Notes: a model not told the origin generated them from the sequence alone. 14,630 nucleotides of DNA from Candidatus Hodarchaeota archaeon (GCA_016840305.1 JAEOSP010000414.1:1-14630); one strand, 5' to 3'. Positions 7,344-14,051 are shown, counted from the stretch's first letter. Numbers and translations are program-made.

Positions 7344-7415
7344 GACAAACCTGAACTATGCTCCATCCAACCGAATGATTGCATAATTTACTAATTCTTT
7401 TGAAAATTCACTCAT
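7344..7415 (-). pseudogene. 5' extension of the same gene, broken by in-frame TAG at 7356-7358
   Basis: From the ATG at 7415 the minus strand reads MSEFSKELVNYAIIRLDGA, then TAG, then FRFV, then directly into the ATG at 7343 in the same frame. A ribosome site (GGGATGTG, about seven bases upstream) and a TATA-like box (about 35 bases upstream) both point to 7415 as the native start. Restored, the protein would have 170 residues. One G-to-A change in a TGG Trp codon would produce this TAG, and an aromatic residue fits the context (LDGA-x-F). The alternatives are a recent nonsense mutation, a sequencing or assembly error, or suppression/readthrough. Normal TAG stops in neighbouring genes argue against general recoding. 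Confidence 0.65.
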
Positions 7416-7445
7416 ATTATACACATCCCAAACAAAATTCTATCA

Positions 7446-7453
7446 ATTATACA
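7446..7453 (-). promoter_or_regulatory. TATA-like box of the amber-interrupted gene
   Basis: Minus-strand TGTATAAT is centred about 35 bases from the ATG at 7415 and about 107 bases from the ATG at 7343. The spacing is standard for the first start and poor for the second. It therefore supports the longer, TAG-containing reading frame as the original gene. Confidence 0.45.
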
Positions 7454-7532
7454 ATTTTCAAAACTAAAATAGTTATTCACTTTTTTGGGCAGATTTAAAA
7501 TAACACCATTTCCTCTAAAATATGGTTTCTCA

Positions 7533-7541
7533 AATTAATAT
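7533..7541 (+). promoter_or_regulatory. Possible TATA box of the TPR-nitrilase gene
   Basis: AATTAATAT lies about 45-50 bases before the ATG at 7585. This would put the transcript start near 7563 and leave a leader of roughly 20 bases containing GGAAAG as a weak ribosome site. The match is ordinary in AT-rich sequence and is offered by position only. Confidence 0.3.
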
Positions 7542-7584
7542 AGTACGGGACAAATAATCTCAAGAAGTTCTGGAAAGAAAAAAT

Positions 7585-10296
7585 ATGAACAATACCCCCC
7601 ATGAGGATATACATAGGGTAGAATTACTATTGAGTGAGGGGGATTATAGGAATGCAGTTGAATTAATTGAAACCATTTCTTTAAAAGAAATACAATCTAT
7701 TAAGGAGAAAATGGCTCTTTTACTGCTTCATATTAAGCTGAGAATCAAGACTGGGGAGCTAGATAAAGCATCCTCAATAGTTGAAGTTTTTTTTTCAATA
7801 GATAGGGTAAAAGATAATCCTTTGCAAGTAATAGATGCTTTAGTTCTCAAATCAGAGATATGTTGGCGTTTAGGTAAATTAGATGAAGGACTTCAATCCG
7901 TACAAGATGGTGAGAAGTTATTAGGGAATTTGGTGAAGGAAGAAGAATTTGAAACAAAGAAGAGGGAAAAAGAGCTATTGCACCATGGAGGAATAATATA
8001 CTGGTATAAAGGTAATTTATCTAGAGCTGCAGATCTTCATGAACAGAGTTTAAAAATCTCTGAGAAAGAAAATGATAAAAAAGGTGTTGCTGATTCTTTC
8101 AACAATTTAGGGCTCGTTTATCAGTCGAAGGGTGAATTTGACTTAGCATTAGAGTACTATCAAAAAACCATGGAGATTTATGAAGAATTAGGAGATAAAA
8201 GAAATTTAAGTAAAATATTAAACAATATTGGGATAATCTATTCATTAAAAGGTGATCAAGAGCAGGCATTAGATTTCCTACAAAGAACACTTAACATAGA
8301 AGTTGAATTAGATAACAAACACGACGTTGCAAAATCTTTTGTTAATCTAGGTGTAATATATCGTATGCAAGGAGATCTGGCCAACGCACTAGACTACTAT
8401 CAGAGAGGCCAGAGAATTTATGAAGATATTAACAACAAAAAAGGGATTGCACTTGCACTCAATAACTTGGGTGATGTCTACCAGTTGAAAGGAGATCTTA
8501 ATTTAGCCTTAGAGTACTATCTTGAAAGTTTAGCAATATATGAGGAGCTGGGAATTAATCAGGATATAGCAATGTCACTTGTTAATATTGGTGAACTATA
8601 CAGAACCAAAAACAATCCTGATTGGGCGTTAAGGTACTTTAATCGTGGCCTAGAAATTTATGAGGAGGTAAAAAATGATCCTTCGATCGTAAGGGTCCTT
8701 TATGAGTTAGTTTTACTCTCTTTAGAGTGTGAAGAGCCAGATTTAGCTCAAATACACCTCGAAAGGATCTATCAGATCTTTAAGAAAACAGATAACCCGA
8801 TCATCAGACATAGATATCTTATTGCAGAAGCTCTTGTGTTGAAATCAAAAAAACGCACCCGATATAAAATGAAAGCAGAAGAAATCCTTGCAAAAGTTGT
8901 TAATGAAGAAACTGCTGATCATTCCCTTACGGTTACCGCGATGGTCCACTTATGCGACTTGTTATTATTCGAATTGAAAATGACTGGAGAAGATGAAATT
9001 TTACATGAAGTCAAGGATTTAACCGAAAAACTCCATAAAATCGCAAAAGATCAATCTTCCCACTCCCTTCTTACAGAAGCATATGTCCTTAAATCTAAAC
9101 TAGCGCTTCTGGAATTGGATATTAACCAAGCACAGAAATTGCTTGAAATTGCATTAGTAAATGCTGAGAATAATGGTTTAAGAACTTTAGCAGTAAAAAT
9201 CTACAGTGAGAAAACTTTACTTGAAACAGAGATTGAAAAATGGGAATATCTCACAAAACGGAAAGCACCTCTCAACGAACGGCTCGAATTAACACGTTTG
9301 GAAGGATTAATCGAACGTGTTACCAGTAAACGTCTTGAGGTATCGGAAGATGAGGTTGAGAAGTACAAAATAAGAGCTAAAGATTTTACTAAACCAACTG
9401 AGGAAATACTAGGAAGAAAGTATAGAATCAATCATCTAAATCTTCTTAATGATTTAACAAAAGTCAACAAAGCTAATTTTAGAGTCGCAGTTGCTCAAAT
9501 AGGTGTATCACAGTCTGGAGATATTGTAAACGAGTTTTATACTGAGAAATCTGGGGGATTACTTATTCTTAAGGAAGAATTAGTTGAAACTGTAAGAAGT
9601 AAAGTTGAAGAGATGATCAACATTGCTCATAAAAATGAGGTAGATATTCTTCTTTTTCCTGAACTGTCTATTGATCTTAATTACAAACACATTCTTAAGA
9701 AAATTATTGAAAAGGCGAAAACTTACAATATGTACATAATTCCAGGATCCTTTCATGATTTGAAAACTAGAAAGAATATTAGTGTTGTTATAGGACCAGA
9801 CGGAGAGCTGTTTCAACAGGAAAAACATATCCCTGCCATAATTCATTATCAAGGCAGAAGGTTTAAGGAAGGGATCGATACTGGGAGATCCCAACGCAAA
9901 ACCATTGTGTGTAATACTGAATACGGTACGTTTGCAGTTGTAATTTGCAGGGATTTCTTAGATATGGACCTTCGTGTGGAGCTCAAAAACTCTGAACCTC
10001 CTGTAGATTTAATTTTCAATCCAGCATTTACTCCTGTCACAGCTGATTTTAGAGCCGCACATTTTGACGCACGTAGATCTATTTTTGCATATTGTTTTTT
10101 CGCAAATATAGCTGAAATTGGTGATTCCTTCATATTTACCCCAGAAAGGGAAAAAGGTGAAAGGAAAATGTCACCAAAAGAGGAATCATTGATTTATAAG
10201 GATGTTGATCTTTTCAGATTACGTTCAGAACGAAAAAGATGGGAAGCAGAACATTCAAAAGAAAGACCATTCATTCAGAGTACACGAACTGGATAA
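7585..10296 (+). CDS. TPR-array protein fused to a C-terminal carbon-nitrogen hydrolase (nitrilase) domain
   Basis: This 903-residue soluble protein has three parts. Residues 1-130 are degenerate helical repeats. Residues about 130-365 hold six regular TPR units spaced exactly 40 residues apart (near 130, 170, 210, 250, 290, 330), each with the N-N-x-G-x-x-Y ... A-L-x-Y-Y ... I-Y-E-E pattern of the LGN/kinesin-light-chain-like class. A further helical solenoid and linker runs to about 630. Residues about 632-855 form a nitrilase-superfamily domain with the complete triad: E693 (FPELS), K747 (EKHIP), C788 (VICRD). Such enzymes hydrolyse non-peptide C-N bonds (amides, nitriles) or transfer acyl groups. 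The substrate here is unknown. The intact triad predicts activity, and the TPRs predict partner-controlled activation or recruitment. The ATG at 7585 follows GGAAAG. The gene stands alone on its strand after another TPR gene and ends in TAA. Confidence 0.9.
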   Translation: MNNTPHEDIHRVELLLSEGDYRNAVELIETISLKEIQSIKEKMALLLLHIKLRIKTGELDKASSIVEVFFSIDRVKDNPLQVIDALVLKSEICWRLGKLDEGLQSVQDGEKLLGNLVKEEEFETKKREKELLHHGGIIYWYKGNLSRAADLHEQSLKISEKENDKKGVADSFNNLGLVYQSKGEFDLALEYYQKTMEIYEELGDKRNLSKILNNIGIIYSLKGDQEQALDFLQRTLNIEVELDNKHDVAKSFVNLGVIYRMQGDLANALDYYQRGQRIYEDINNKKGIALALNNLGDVYQLKGDLNLALEYYLESLAIYEELGINQDIAMSLVNIGELYRTKNNPDWALRYFNRGLEIYEEVKNDPSIVRVLYELVLLSLECEEPDLAQIHLERIYQIFKKTDNPIIRHRYLIAEALVLKSKKRTRYKMKAEEILAKVVNEETADHSLTVTAMVHLCDLLLFELKMTGEDEILHEVKDLTEKLHKIAKDQSSHSLLTEAYVLKSKLALLELDINQAQKLLEIALVNAENNGLRTLAVKIYSEKTLLETEIEKWEYLTKRKAPLNERLELTRLEGLIERVTSKRLEVSEDEVEKYKIRAKDFTKPTEEILGRKYRINHLNLLNDLTKVNKANFRVAVAQIGVSQSGDIVNEFYTEKSGGLLILKEELVETVRSKVEEMINIAHKNEVDILLFPELSIDLNYKHILKKIIEKAKTYNMYIIPGSFHDLKTRKNISVVIGPDGELFQQEKHIPAIIHYQGRRFKEGIDTGRSQRKTIVCNTEYGTFAVVICRDFLDMDLRVELKNSEPPVDLIFNPAFTPVTADFRAAHFDARRSIFAYCFFANIAEIGDSFIFTPEREKGERKMSPKEESLIYKDVDLFRLRSERKRWEAEHSKERPFIQSTRTG

Positions 10297-10299
10297 AGC

Positions 10300-10324
10300 A
10301 GTACGTTATTGACAAAAACGTATT
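10300..10324 (+). terminator. 3' hairpin after the TPR-nitrilase gene
   Basis: Four bases after the stop codon an 8-base stem with one G-U pair can form: AGTACGTT (10300-10307) with AACGTATT (10317-10324) around a nine-base loop. No strong T-tract follows directly, only the T-rich CTTTCTT about 17 bases later. It may mark or protect the transcript end rather than terminate on its own. Confidence 0.3.
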
Positions 10325-10340
10325 GTATTCTGACTATACT
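10325..10340 (+). repeat. 16-base direct repeat, copy 1
   Basis: GTATTCTGACTATACT occurs here and again at 11541-11556, in the same orientation, bracketing the CPBP protease gene. The repeat has weak internal symmetry (GTAT...ATAC). This copy sits just beyond the 3' hairpin of the TPR-nitrilase gene. Confidence 0.6.
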
Positions 10341-10505
10341 CTTTCTTGAGAATTAATGTCCTTTCTTCTCTCATTGAATATCAAATTTAACCGAAATCAC
10401 GATCTTCCACATTGAATACTGATATTAAGCTGCATCCATGACTTACGTGAATAGGGAGAAAATCGGTAAAAAGTGTAAGAAAAAGAAATTCTGAGATGGA
10501 CATAC
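10341..10505. other. Non-coding stretch before the CPBP gene
   Basis: The full gap between genes is 209 bases; this part follows the hairpin and direct repeat. I see no convincing ORF and no structured RNA. An A-rich segment (about 10469-10489) and a GAGATGGA stretch (10493-10500) precede the ATG at 10506 and may contribute the ribosome site. The promoter is not obvious. Confidence 0.4.
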
Positions 10506-11381
10506 ATGGAGACAATAACAAAATCAAAATCTAATCAACAAGTAATCCCTATTCTATTTGGAGTAATATTTACTATTATTTATGGTGTAACTGCCTATCT
10601 TCCTGAATTGCTCGATCTTGAATTGATCCTGTTTGCTGATAATCTATCTCCATACATGAGCATTTTCTTTAAGTTTGTTTCTAGATTTACCTTAAGCGGT
10701 ATCTTATTGATATTAGCTCTTCCCCTTGGATTAAAATTGCTAAAAGGAATATCTTCTCGTGATTTTATAATATCTCTTCGTCTTCTTCCAAAACAGCTGA
10801 CTACAAGAAATGCTGCATTTGGAATTGCAACCAGTCTTGCATTTGTTGGCTGTGTTGTTCTTACGGCAATTTTACTGGGAGTTTTCACCCCTTATTTTTC
10901 ATTATTAGTAGATCCTGATTATGAAAATGGGCTTGGATGGTTTATATTCTTTTTTGCGCTAATTCCGGGAATATGGGAGGAGATAGCTTTTCGTGGGGTT
11001 ATCTTTTCCTTCTTATTATCAAAATATTCGGTTAGAAAAGCATTAATAGCTGATGGATTGTTATTTTCCCTTTTCCATATTTTTAATTTTATTATCTTGA
11101 GTCAAGATTTACTCTCTGTTCTTCTACAATCTATTGCATCAATTTTTGTGGGTGTTACATTGGCGTATATGGTTGTTAAAACAGATAGCCTTATTCCAGC
11201 TATTATTATCCACTATTCAATTGATGTTACCCTCTTTATCAGTGGGTTTATCTTTAATTTAACTGATAATACTTCTAGTTCAATTTTTGCTATTTTATCT
11301 TTAATTATACTCCCTCCTTTGGTTATTTATATCTCCACGTTAATTTTTGAGAAGTACAACCTCAATAAAGAATCAGGTTAA
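10506..11381 (+). CDS. CPBP-family intramembrane glutamic protease (CAAX/Rce1-like)
   Basis: This 291-residue membrane protein has about eight hydrophobic segments (roughly 14-32, 50-77, 104-131, 143-156, 162-173, 183-198, 203-223, 228-250, 258-280). It carries the three CPBP (Abi, PF02517) motifs: EEIAFR (E158, E159, R163), FSLFH (F187-H191) and HYSID (H236-D240). These residues form the glutamate-based active site inside the membrane in Rce1-like proteases. In eukaryotes Rce1 trims prenylated CAAX proteins. Prokaryotic members act in bacteriocin self-immunity, protein secretion or unknown processing, and no CAAX substrate is evident nearby. The ATG at 10506 is the first in frame, with GAGATGGA upstream as a weak ribosome site. 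The gene is isolated, with no operon partner on the same strand. Confidence 0.88.
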   Translation: METITKSKSNQQVIPILFGVIFTIIYGVTAYLPELLDLELILFADNLSPYMSIFFKFVSRFTLSGILLILALPLGLKLLKGISSRDFIISLRLLPKQLTTRNAAFGIATSLAFVGCVVLTAILLGVFTPYFSLLVDPDYENGLGWFIFFFALIPGIWEEIAFRGVIFSFLLSKYSVRKALIADGLLFSLFHIFNFIILSQDLLSVLLQSIASIFVGVTLAYMVVKTDSLIPAIIIHYSIDVTLFISGFIFNLTDNTSSSIFAILSLIILPPLVIYISTLIFEKYNLNKESG

Positions 11382-11540
11382 ATGAAAATCATAAGCTACG
11401 AGGGTAAATTGAATCAGAAGTTCTGCATTTAACATAATTCAGATTTAACTTGAAGATTAAATGCTTTCAATACTTCTTCTGCTTAAAACTATTTGTGAAA
11501 GGTCTTTCCTATGGTTCTGAGAGTAAAAAAAGTTGGAATC
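11382..11540. other. Non-coding stretch after the CPBP gene
   Basis: No hairpin terminator or good ORF is visible on the plus strand. On the minus strand, the frame of the small membrane-protein ORF remains open for 30 codons beyond its TAG (to a TAA at 11457-11459). By itself this is not unusual in AT-rich DNA. Confidence 0.35.
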
Positions 11541-11556
11541 GTATTCTGACTATACT
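11541..11556 (+). repeat. 16-base direct repeat, copy 2
   Basis: This is an exact copy of 10325-10340 in the same orientation, 1.2 kb away. It overlaps the stop codon of the minus-strand 83-codon membrane-protein ORF (TAG at 11550-11552). Confidence 0.6.
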
Positions 11557-11801
11557 AGCATCATCATAATTAAGCTTCCTCCCAATGTGAATTCTGCAAG
11601 AAAATTTTGACCTTCAGTTAAAAGAGCAGTTGGGGTATAAATGAGCATTCCTATAGATAAAAATGCGAAATGAATGCTGTAATAAAGCATGTATCTTGTT
11701 TTAGTTTTCTGATAGTTCATTAGGCCAGTGTACGTAATATAAAGGGAAATTAGGAAACCAGTAAAACTGATGAGAAACCCACTCAACAAATACAAATTCA
11801 A
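11550..11801 (-). CDS. Small membrane protein (83 residues, TTG start)
   Basis: This ORF encodes a short protein with about three membrane helices: 4-27, 38-60 and 67-83. A basic loop (NYQKTKTRYM) lies between helices 1 and 2, so the first helix would put its C-terminal end in the cytoplasm. No family is recognised; the layout resembles the first helices of multi-helix archaeal sensor or transporter proteins. No ATG is available. An in-frame TGA precedes a strong GGGAGGAT ribosome site (11812-11819), after which TTG at 11801 is the usual choice, with ATA at 11804 or ATC at 11807 as less standard options. The strong ribosome site is the best evidence that it is real. It stops with TAG inside or at the end of the third helix, which may indicate truncation. 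It is divergent from the peroxiredoxin gene. Confidence 0.5.
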   Translation of the reverse strand: MNLYLLSGFLISFTGFLISLYITYTGLMNYQKTKTRYMLYYSIHFAFLSIGMLIYTPTALLTEGQNFLAEFTLGGSLIMMMLV

Positions 11802-11811
11802 TATGATTCTA

Positions 11812-11842
11812 ATCCTCCCTCAGAAAAAGTATTTTTGAGGGG
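11812..11842 (-). promoter_or_regulatory. Ribosome site overlapped by a leader hairpin
   Basis: On the minus strand, CCCTCA (11836-11841) can pair with TGAGGG (11817-11822). The stem extends by four A-T pairs after a single bulged base. The 3' arm shares its GGG with the GGGAGGAT ribosome site of the 83-residue membrane protein. Such a fold could mask translation initiation, or the hairpin may simply sit beside it. Confidence 0.4.
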
Positions 11843-11980
11843 AAATTCACAACGTCTGTCTACACATAATAACATATTTAACATTTTGTTCACTAAGTCG
11901 ACAGTAATCGAAATGAAACAATAATTTCTGTTCACGTAGAGAGTAATAATTGCTAATTTCGGTTAAGAGATTTTAATAGA

Positions 11981-11989
11981 ATTTAAAAT
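11981..11989 (+). promoter_or_regulatory. TATA-like box of the peroxiredoxin gene
   Basis: ATTTAAAAT lies about 50 bases before the ATG at 12037, which places the transcript start near 12010. That is downstream of the earlier in-frame ATG at 11998 and so argues that 12037 is the true start. Confidence 0.45.
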
Positions 11990-12036
11990 AACGTTTATTG
12001 CTTAGATTCTTATTAATTGTTAGAAGGTTCTTCAAA

Positions 12037-12492
12037 ATGAGTTTAAAAATAGGTGATGTCGCACCAGAATTTGAAACGACCACTCAATCAAACGAGAGCG
12101 TGAGTTCACAAGGAAATATAGGCAAAAAATATGTTCTATATTTCTATCCCAAGGATAATACTCCTGGATGTATTAAAGAGGCGTGTTCCATAAGGGACAA
12201 CTATAATACCTTTCTAGATAACGATATCCCTGTATATGGAGTATCTGGTGGAAAAGCGCAATCTCATCAGAAGTTTATTGACAAATTCAACCTCCCGTTT
12301 CCATTATTGATGGACGAGAAATTTGAACTAGCTAAAAAATTTGGTGCATACAAGCGTGGGAATAAAGTAGCACGGATAACTTATTTGATTAATGAAGAGG
12401 GAATAATTGAAGGTATTTTTGGGACAGAAGGACAAGAGAAAGTTAAGGCTGCAGAACACTCAACTCAAATTATTAGCTTCTGGAAATTATAA
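12037..12492 (+). CDS. bcp: Peroxiredoxin, BCP/PrxQ type
   Basis: This thiol peroxidase (151 residues from the chosen start) reduces hydrogen peroxide and organic peroxides in the cytoplasm using thioredoxin-like donors. The AhpC/TSA fold begins LKIGDVAPEFE (3-13). The active-site strand reads YFYPKDNTPGC with peroxidatic C45, and resolving C50 lies five residues later (CIKEAC), the mark of atypical two-Cys BCP enzymes. The usual Thr after the TPGC Cys is Ile here. Later elements are GVSGGKAQSHQKF, PFPLLMDE and the RITYLIN strand carrying the active-site Arg. I chose the ATG at 12037 over that at 11998. AAGGT lies nine bases before it, the fold begins there and the TATA box fits. It converges on a methyltransferase 13 bases away. 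Confidence 0.93.
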   Translation: MSLKIGDVAPEFETTTQSNESVSSQGNIGKKYVLYFYPKDNTPGCIKEACSIRDNYNTFLDNDIPVYGVSGGKAQSHQKFIDKFNLPFPLLMDEKFELAKKFGAYKRGNKVARITYLINEEGIIEGIFGTEGQEKVKAAEHSTQIISFWKL

Positions 12493-12505
12493 TACAAACA
12501 GATGT

Positions 12506-13315
12506 CTATTTACGGGCTCTGATAGTAAGTGTGAGTGGTAGTTGAGGATATTTTTCTGGTAAATACCACCATCCGTCCTCTTTCTCCTCAAGAAATTGAA
12601 GCGCTTTCCAAGATGAAAATGGGTATTCATGGATAAATTCTATTGTTAACCCTGCATTGATAATGTTGTTAACAATTTCTCCCATATCGTGAACCCAACC
12701 ATATTCAGTTTTATTCTCTAATTTGACTTCTATATCAGCATATGATCCATCTTCTTCAAATTCCATAGGCATCTTCTGATGGAAGTAAGGATAACGTATT
12801 TTAAGATCTTTAGGAACCTCATCGTCAAAAATCGTTCCAGTTGGATGGCCATCAGCAATGTAAAAGAAACCTCCTGGTTTAAGATAATAGGTAATAATTT
12901 CCGCCCATTTAGTTAGGTCTGGTAACCAATATATTGTCCCATGGCTTGTGTAGACAATATCAAAACTAGCTGGTTTTAAATCACTTGTTTTCAAGTCGTA
13001 GATATTTGAATGAACAAAGTTTGCTTTTACCCCAATTTCTTGGCTTAATTGTCGAGCTAATGCAATTGCTCTCTCAGAAAAGTCGACACCTGTCGTTTCA
13101 GCCCCAAGGCGTGACCAACTTAATGTATCTTTACCAAAATGACATTGTAAATGAAGTAACCTTTTCCCTTTTACGTCACCAACTTCCTTGCGTTCAAGTT
13201 CACTAATTGAAACTCCACCTTCCCTGAACTTTTTGACATTATAGAACTCACCAGCGTAATGAAGATCTGCTAGTTCATTCCATTTGTTTTTATTTGCATC
13301 AAAGTATTTTTTCAT
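12506..13315 (-). CDS. Class I SAM-dependent methyltransferase (269 residues)
   Basis: This soluble Rossmann-fold methyltransferase starts with NKNKWNELADLHY...FYNVKKF (8-30). Motif I is LLHLQCHFGKDT (53-64), the ribose-binding strand is TGVDFSERAI (75-84), then SNIYDL (103-108), FDIVYTSHGTIYWLPDL (118-134) and LKPGGFFYIADGHP (145-158). This N-terminal signature together with QCHFG marks a widespread bacterial and archaeal family whose substrate is not established. A Trp-rich C-terminus (WW at 249-250, YLPEKYPQLPLT) is typical of it. The ATG at 13315 lies 21 bases after the stop of the next methyltransferase gene on the same strand, so the two are probably co-transcribed. No clear ribosome site is seen. 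It ends in TAG. Substrate unknown. Confidence 0.88.
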   Translation of the reverse strand: MKKYFDANKNKWNELADLHYAGEFYNVKKFREGGVSISELERKEVGDVKGKRLLHLQCHFGKDTLSWSRLGAETTGVDFSERAIALARQLSQEIGVKANFVHSNIYDLKTSDLKPASFDIVYTSHGTIYWLPDLTKWAEIITYYLKPGGFFYIADGHPTGTIFDDEVPKDLKIRYPYFHQKMPMEFEEDGSYADIEVKLENKTEYGWVHDMGEIVNNIINAGLTIEFIHEYPFSSWKALQFLEEKEDGWWYLPEKYPQLPLTLTIRARK

Positions 13316-13336
13316 AAATCATTCAACTCAAAATCA

Positions 13337-14035
13337 TTATTTCTTATGAATAACGTTGATAACACAAAAGGTGCTTGATTCATCTACTTCTTGGATAATT
13401 GCGTTTAGGTTCATATCTCTGATAAGTTGTTCAAAGTCTTCTTCAGTAAAAGTAGATGATCTAAATCCGTTATCACAAACGATATTGCCATTCTTGGTAT
13501 TTTTATAATCTATTTTACCGAGTAATCCTTCTTCTGATTGTTTAATGAACCAAGATAATCGTTCATCCCATATTTTCTCTGAGTAGCTTGACAAAAATAC
13601 CTTCCCCCCATTCTTAGTAACTCTCATACTTTCCTCTACTAGTAATTTAGGCTCAATTTTGAGAGCAGAAATTGCATTTTGGATCCCCACTACCGCATCA
13701 AATGTTTGGTTATCAATTTTTAGTGATCTTGCGGTCATATAACGTAATTCAACATTTGCTTTATCACTCAAGTACTGTTGTGCATATTTCAAAGAAGCTT
13801 CTGCAATATCAATACCGATAATTTTATTCACTTTATCCGCTAATCGTTTCAGGACACGACCATAACCACATCCTAGTTCTAACACTGTATCAGAAGGATG
13901 AAGTAGATCTAATACATACTGGATCTCCGCATCCAAATATTGCTTGATTCTAGGAGAGGCTATTTCATAGGCTTTTTTGAGTTTTAAAGCGAATAATTTC
14001 TTAGAATAGTAATCTAGATCTTCAGTTCTTGGCAT
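13337..14035 (-). CDS. Class I SAM-dependent methyltransferase (232 residues)
   Basis: The Rossmann-fold core is clear: motif I VLELGCGYGRV (51-61), GIDIAEASLKYA (74-85), the motif II region TFDAVVGIQNAISAL (111-125) and NGGKVFLSSYS (142-152). The C-terminal part contains a GLLGKIDY segment (170-177), NIVCDNGFRS (184-193) and a TFTEEDFEQLI helix. It is a small-molecule or lipid-type methyltransferase by resemblance; the acceptor is unknown. The N-terminal helix (YYSKKLFALKLKKAYEIASPRIKQY) probably caps the active site. The ATG at 14035 is preceded by AGGATGA about nine bases away, which lies within a short hairpin (14038-14051). It is placed between the PPC-domain gene (47 bases upstream) and the second methyltransferase (21 bases downstream), all on the minus strand. 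A shared transcript is likely, a shared pathway unproven. Confidence 0.88.
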   Translation of the reverse strand: MPRTEDLDYYSKKLFALKLKKAYEIASPRIKQYLDAEIQYVLDLLHPSDTVLELGCGYGRVLKRLADKVNKIIGIDIAEASLKYAQQYLSDKANVELRYMTARSLKIDNQTFDAVVGIQNAISALKIEPKLLVEESMRVTKNGGKVFLSSYSEKIWDERLSWFIKQSEEGLLGKIDYKNTKNGNIVCDNGFRSSTFTEEDFEQLIRDMNLNAIIQEVDESSTFCVINVIHKK

Positions 14036-14037
14036 AG

Positions 14038-14051
14038 GTAGGTCATCCTAC
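14038..14051 (-). promoter_or_regulatory. Hairpin holding the ribosome site of the 232-residue methyltransferase
   Basis: Minus-strand GTAGG-ATGA-CCTAC is a perfect five-base stem with a four-base loop, ending two bases before the ATG at 14035. The only ribosome-site-like sequence (AGGATGA) lies inside it. It may be coincidence, given the small stem. Confidence 0.25.

Noticed and set aside
7356..7358. TAG as pyrrolysine or a general sense codon
   Set aside because: TAG appears as a plain terminator in at least four neighbouring genes, and no Pyl genes or known Pyl-enzyme family are in the window. Site-specific readthrough remains open, but recoding is not supported.
8070..8700. 120-base periodic DNA similarity resembling a tandem repeat or CRISPR-like array
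   Set aside because: The period is exactly 40 codons and follows the TPR units of the encoded protein; the units are diverged at DNA level, with no identical repeats or spacers.
8099..10133. Several minus-strand open frames of 60-105 codons (near 8099-8290, 9201-9431, 9580-9894, 9849-10133)
   Set aside because: They are antisense to the TPR-nitrilase gene, have no ribosome sites and look like shadows of its codon pattern.
10506..11381. CPBP protease as a bacteriocin immunity or abortive-infection gene
   Set aside because: The family name Abi covers many functions. No bacteriocin, toxin or defence gene is adjacent, so only the protease fold can be claimed.
11998..12036. Longer N-terminus for the peroxiredoxin
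   Set aside because: The hydrophobic/basic extension looks like a signal peptide, but the predicted transcript starts near 12010 and the ribosome site precedes 12037, so it is probably untranslated.
12985..13206. Plus-strand open frame inside the methyltransferase gene
   Set aside because: It is fully antisense to a conserved Rossmann-fold gene and has no independent support.
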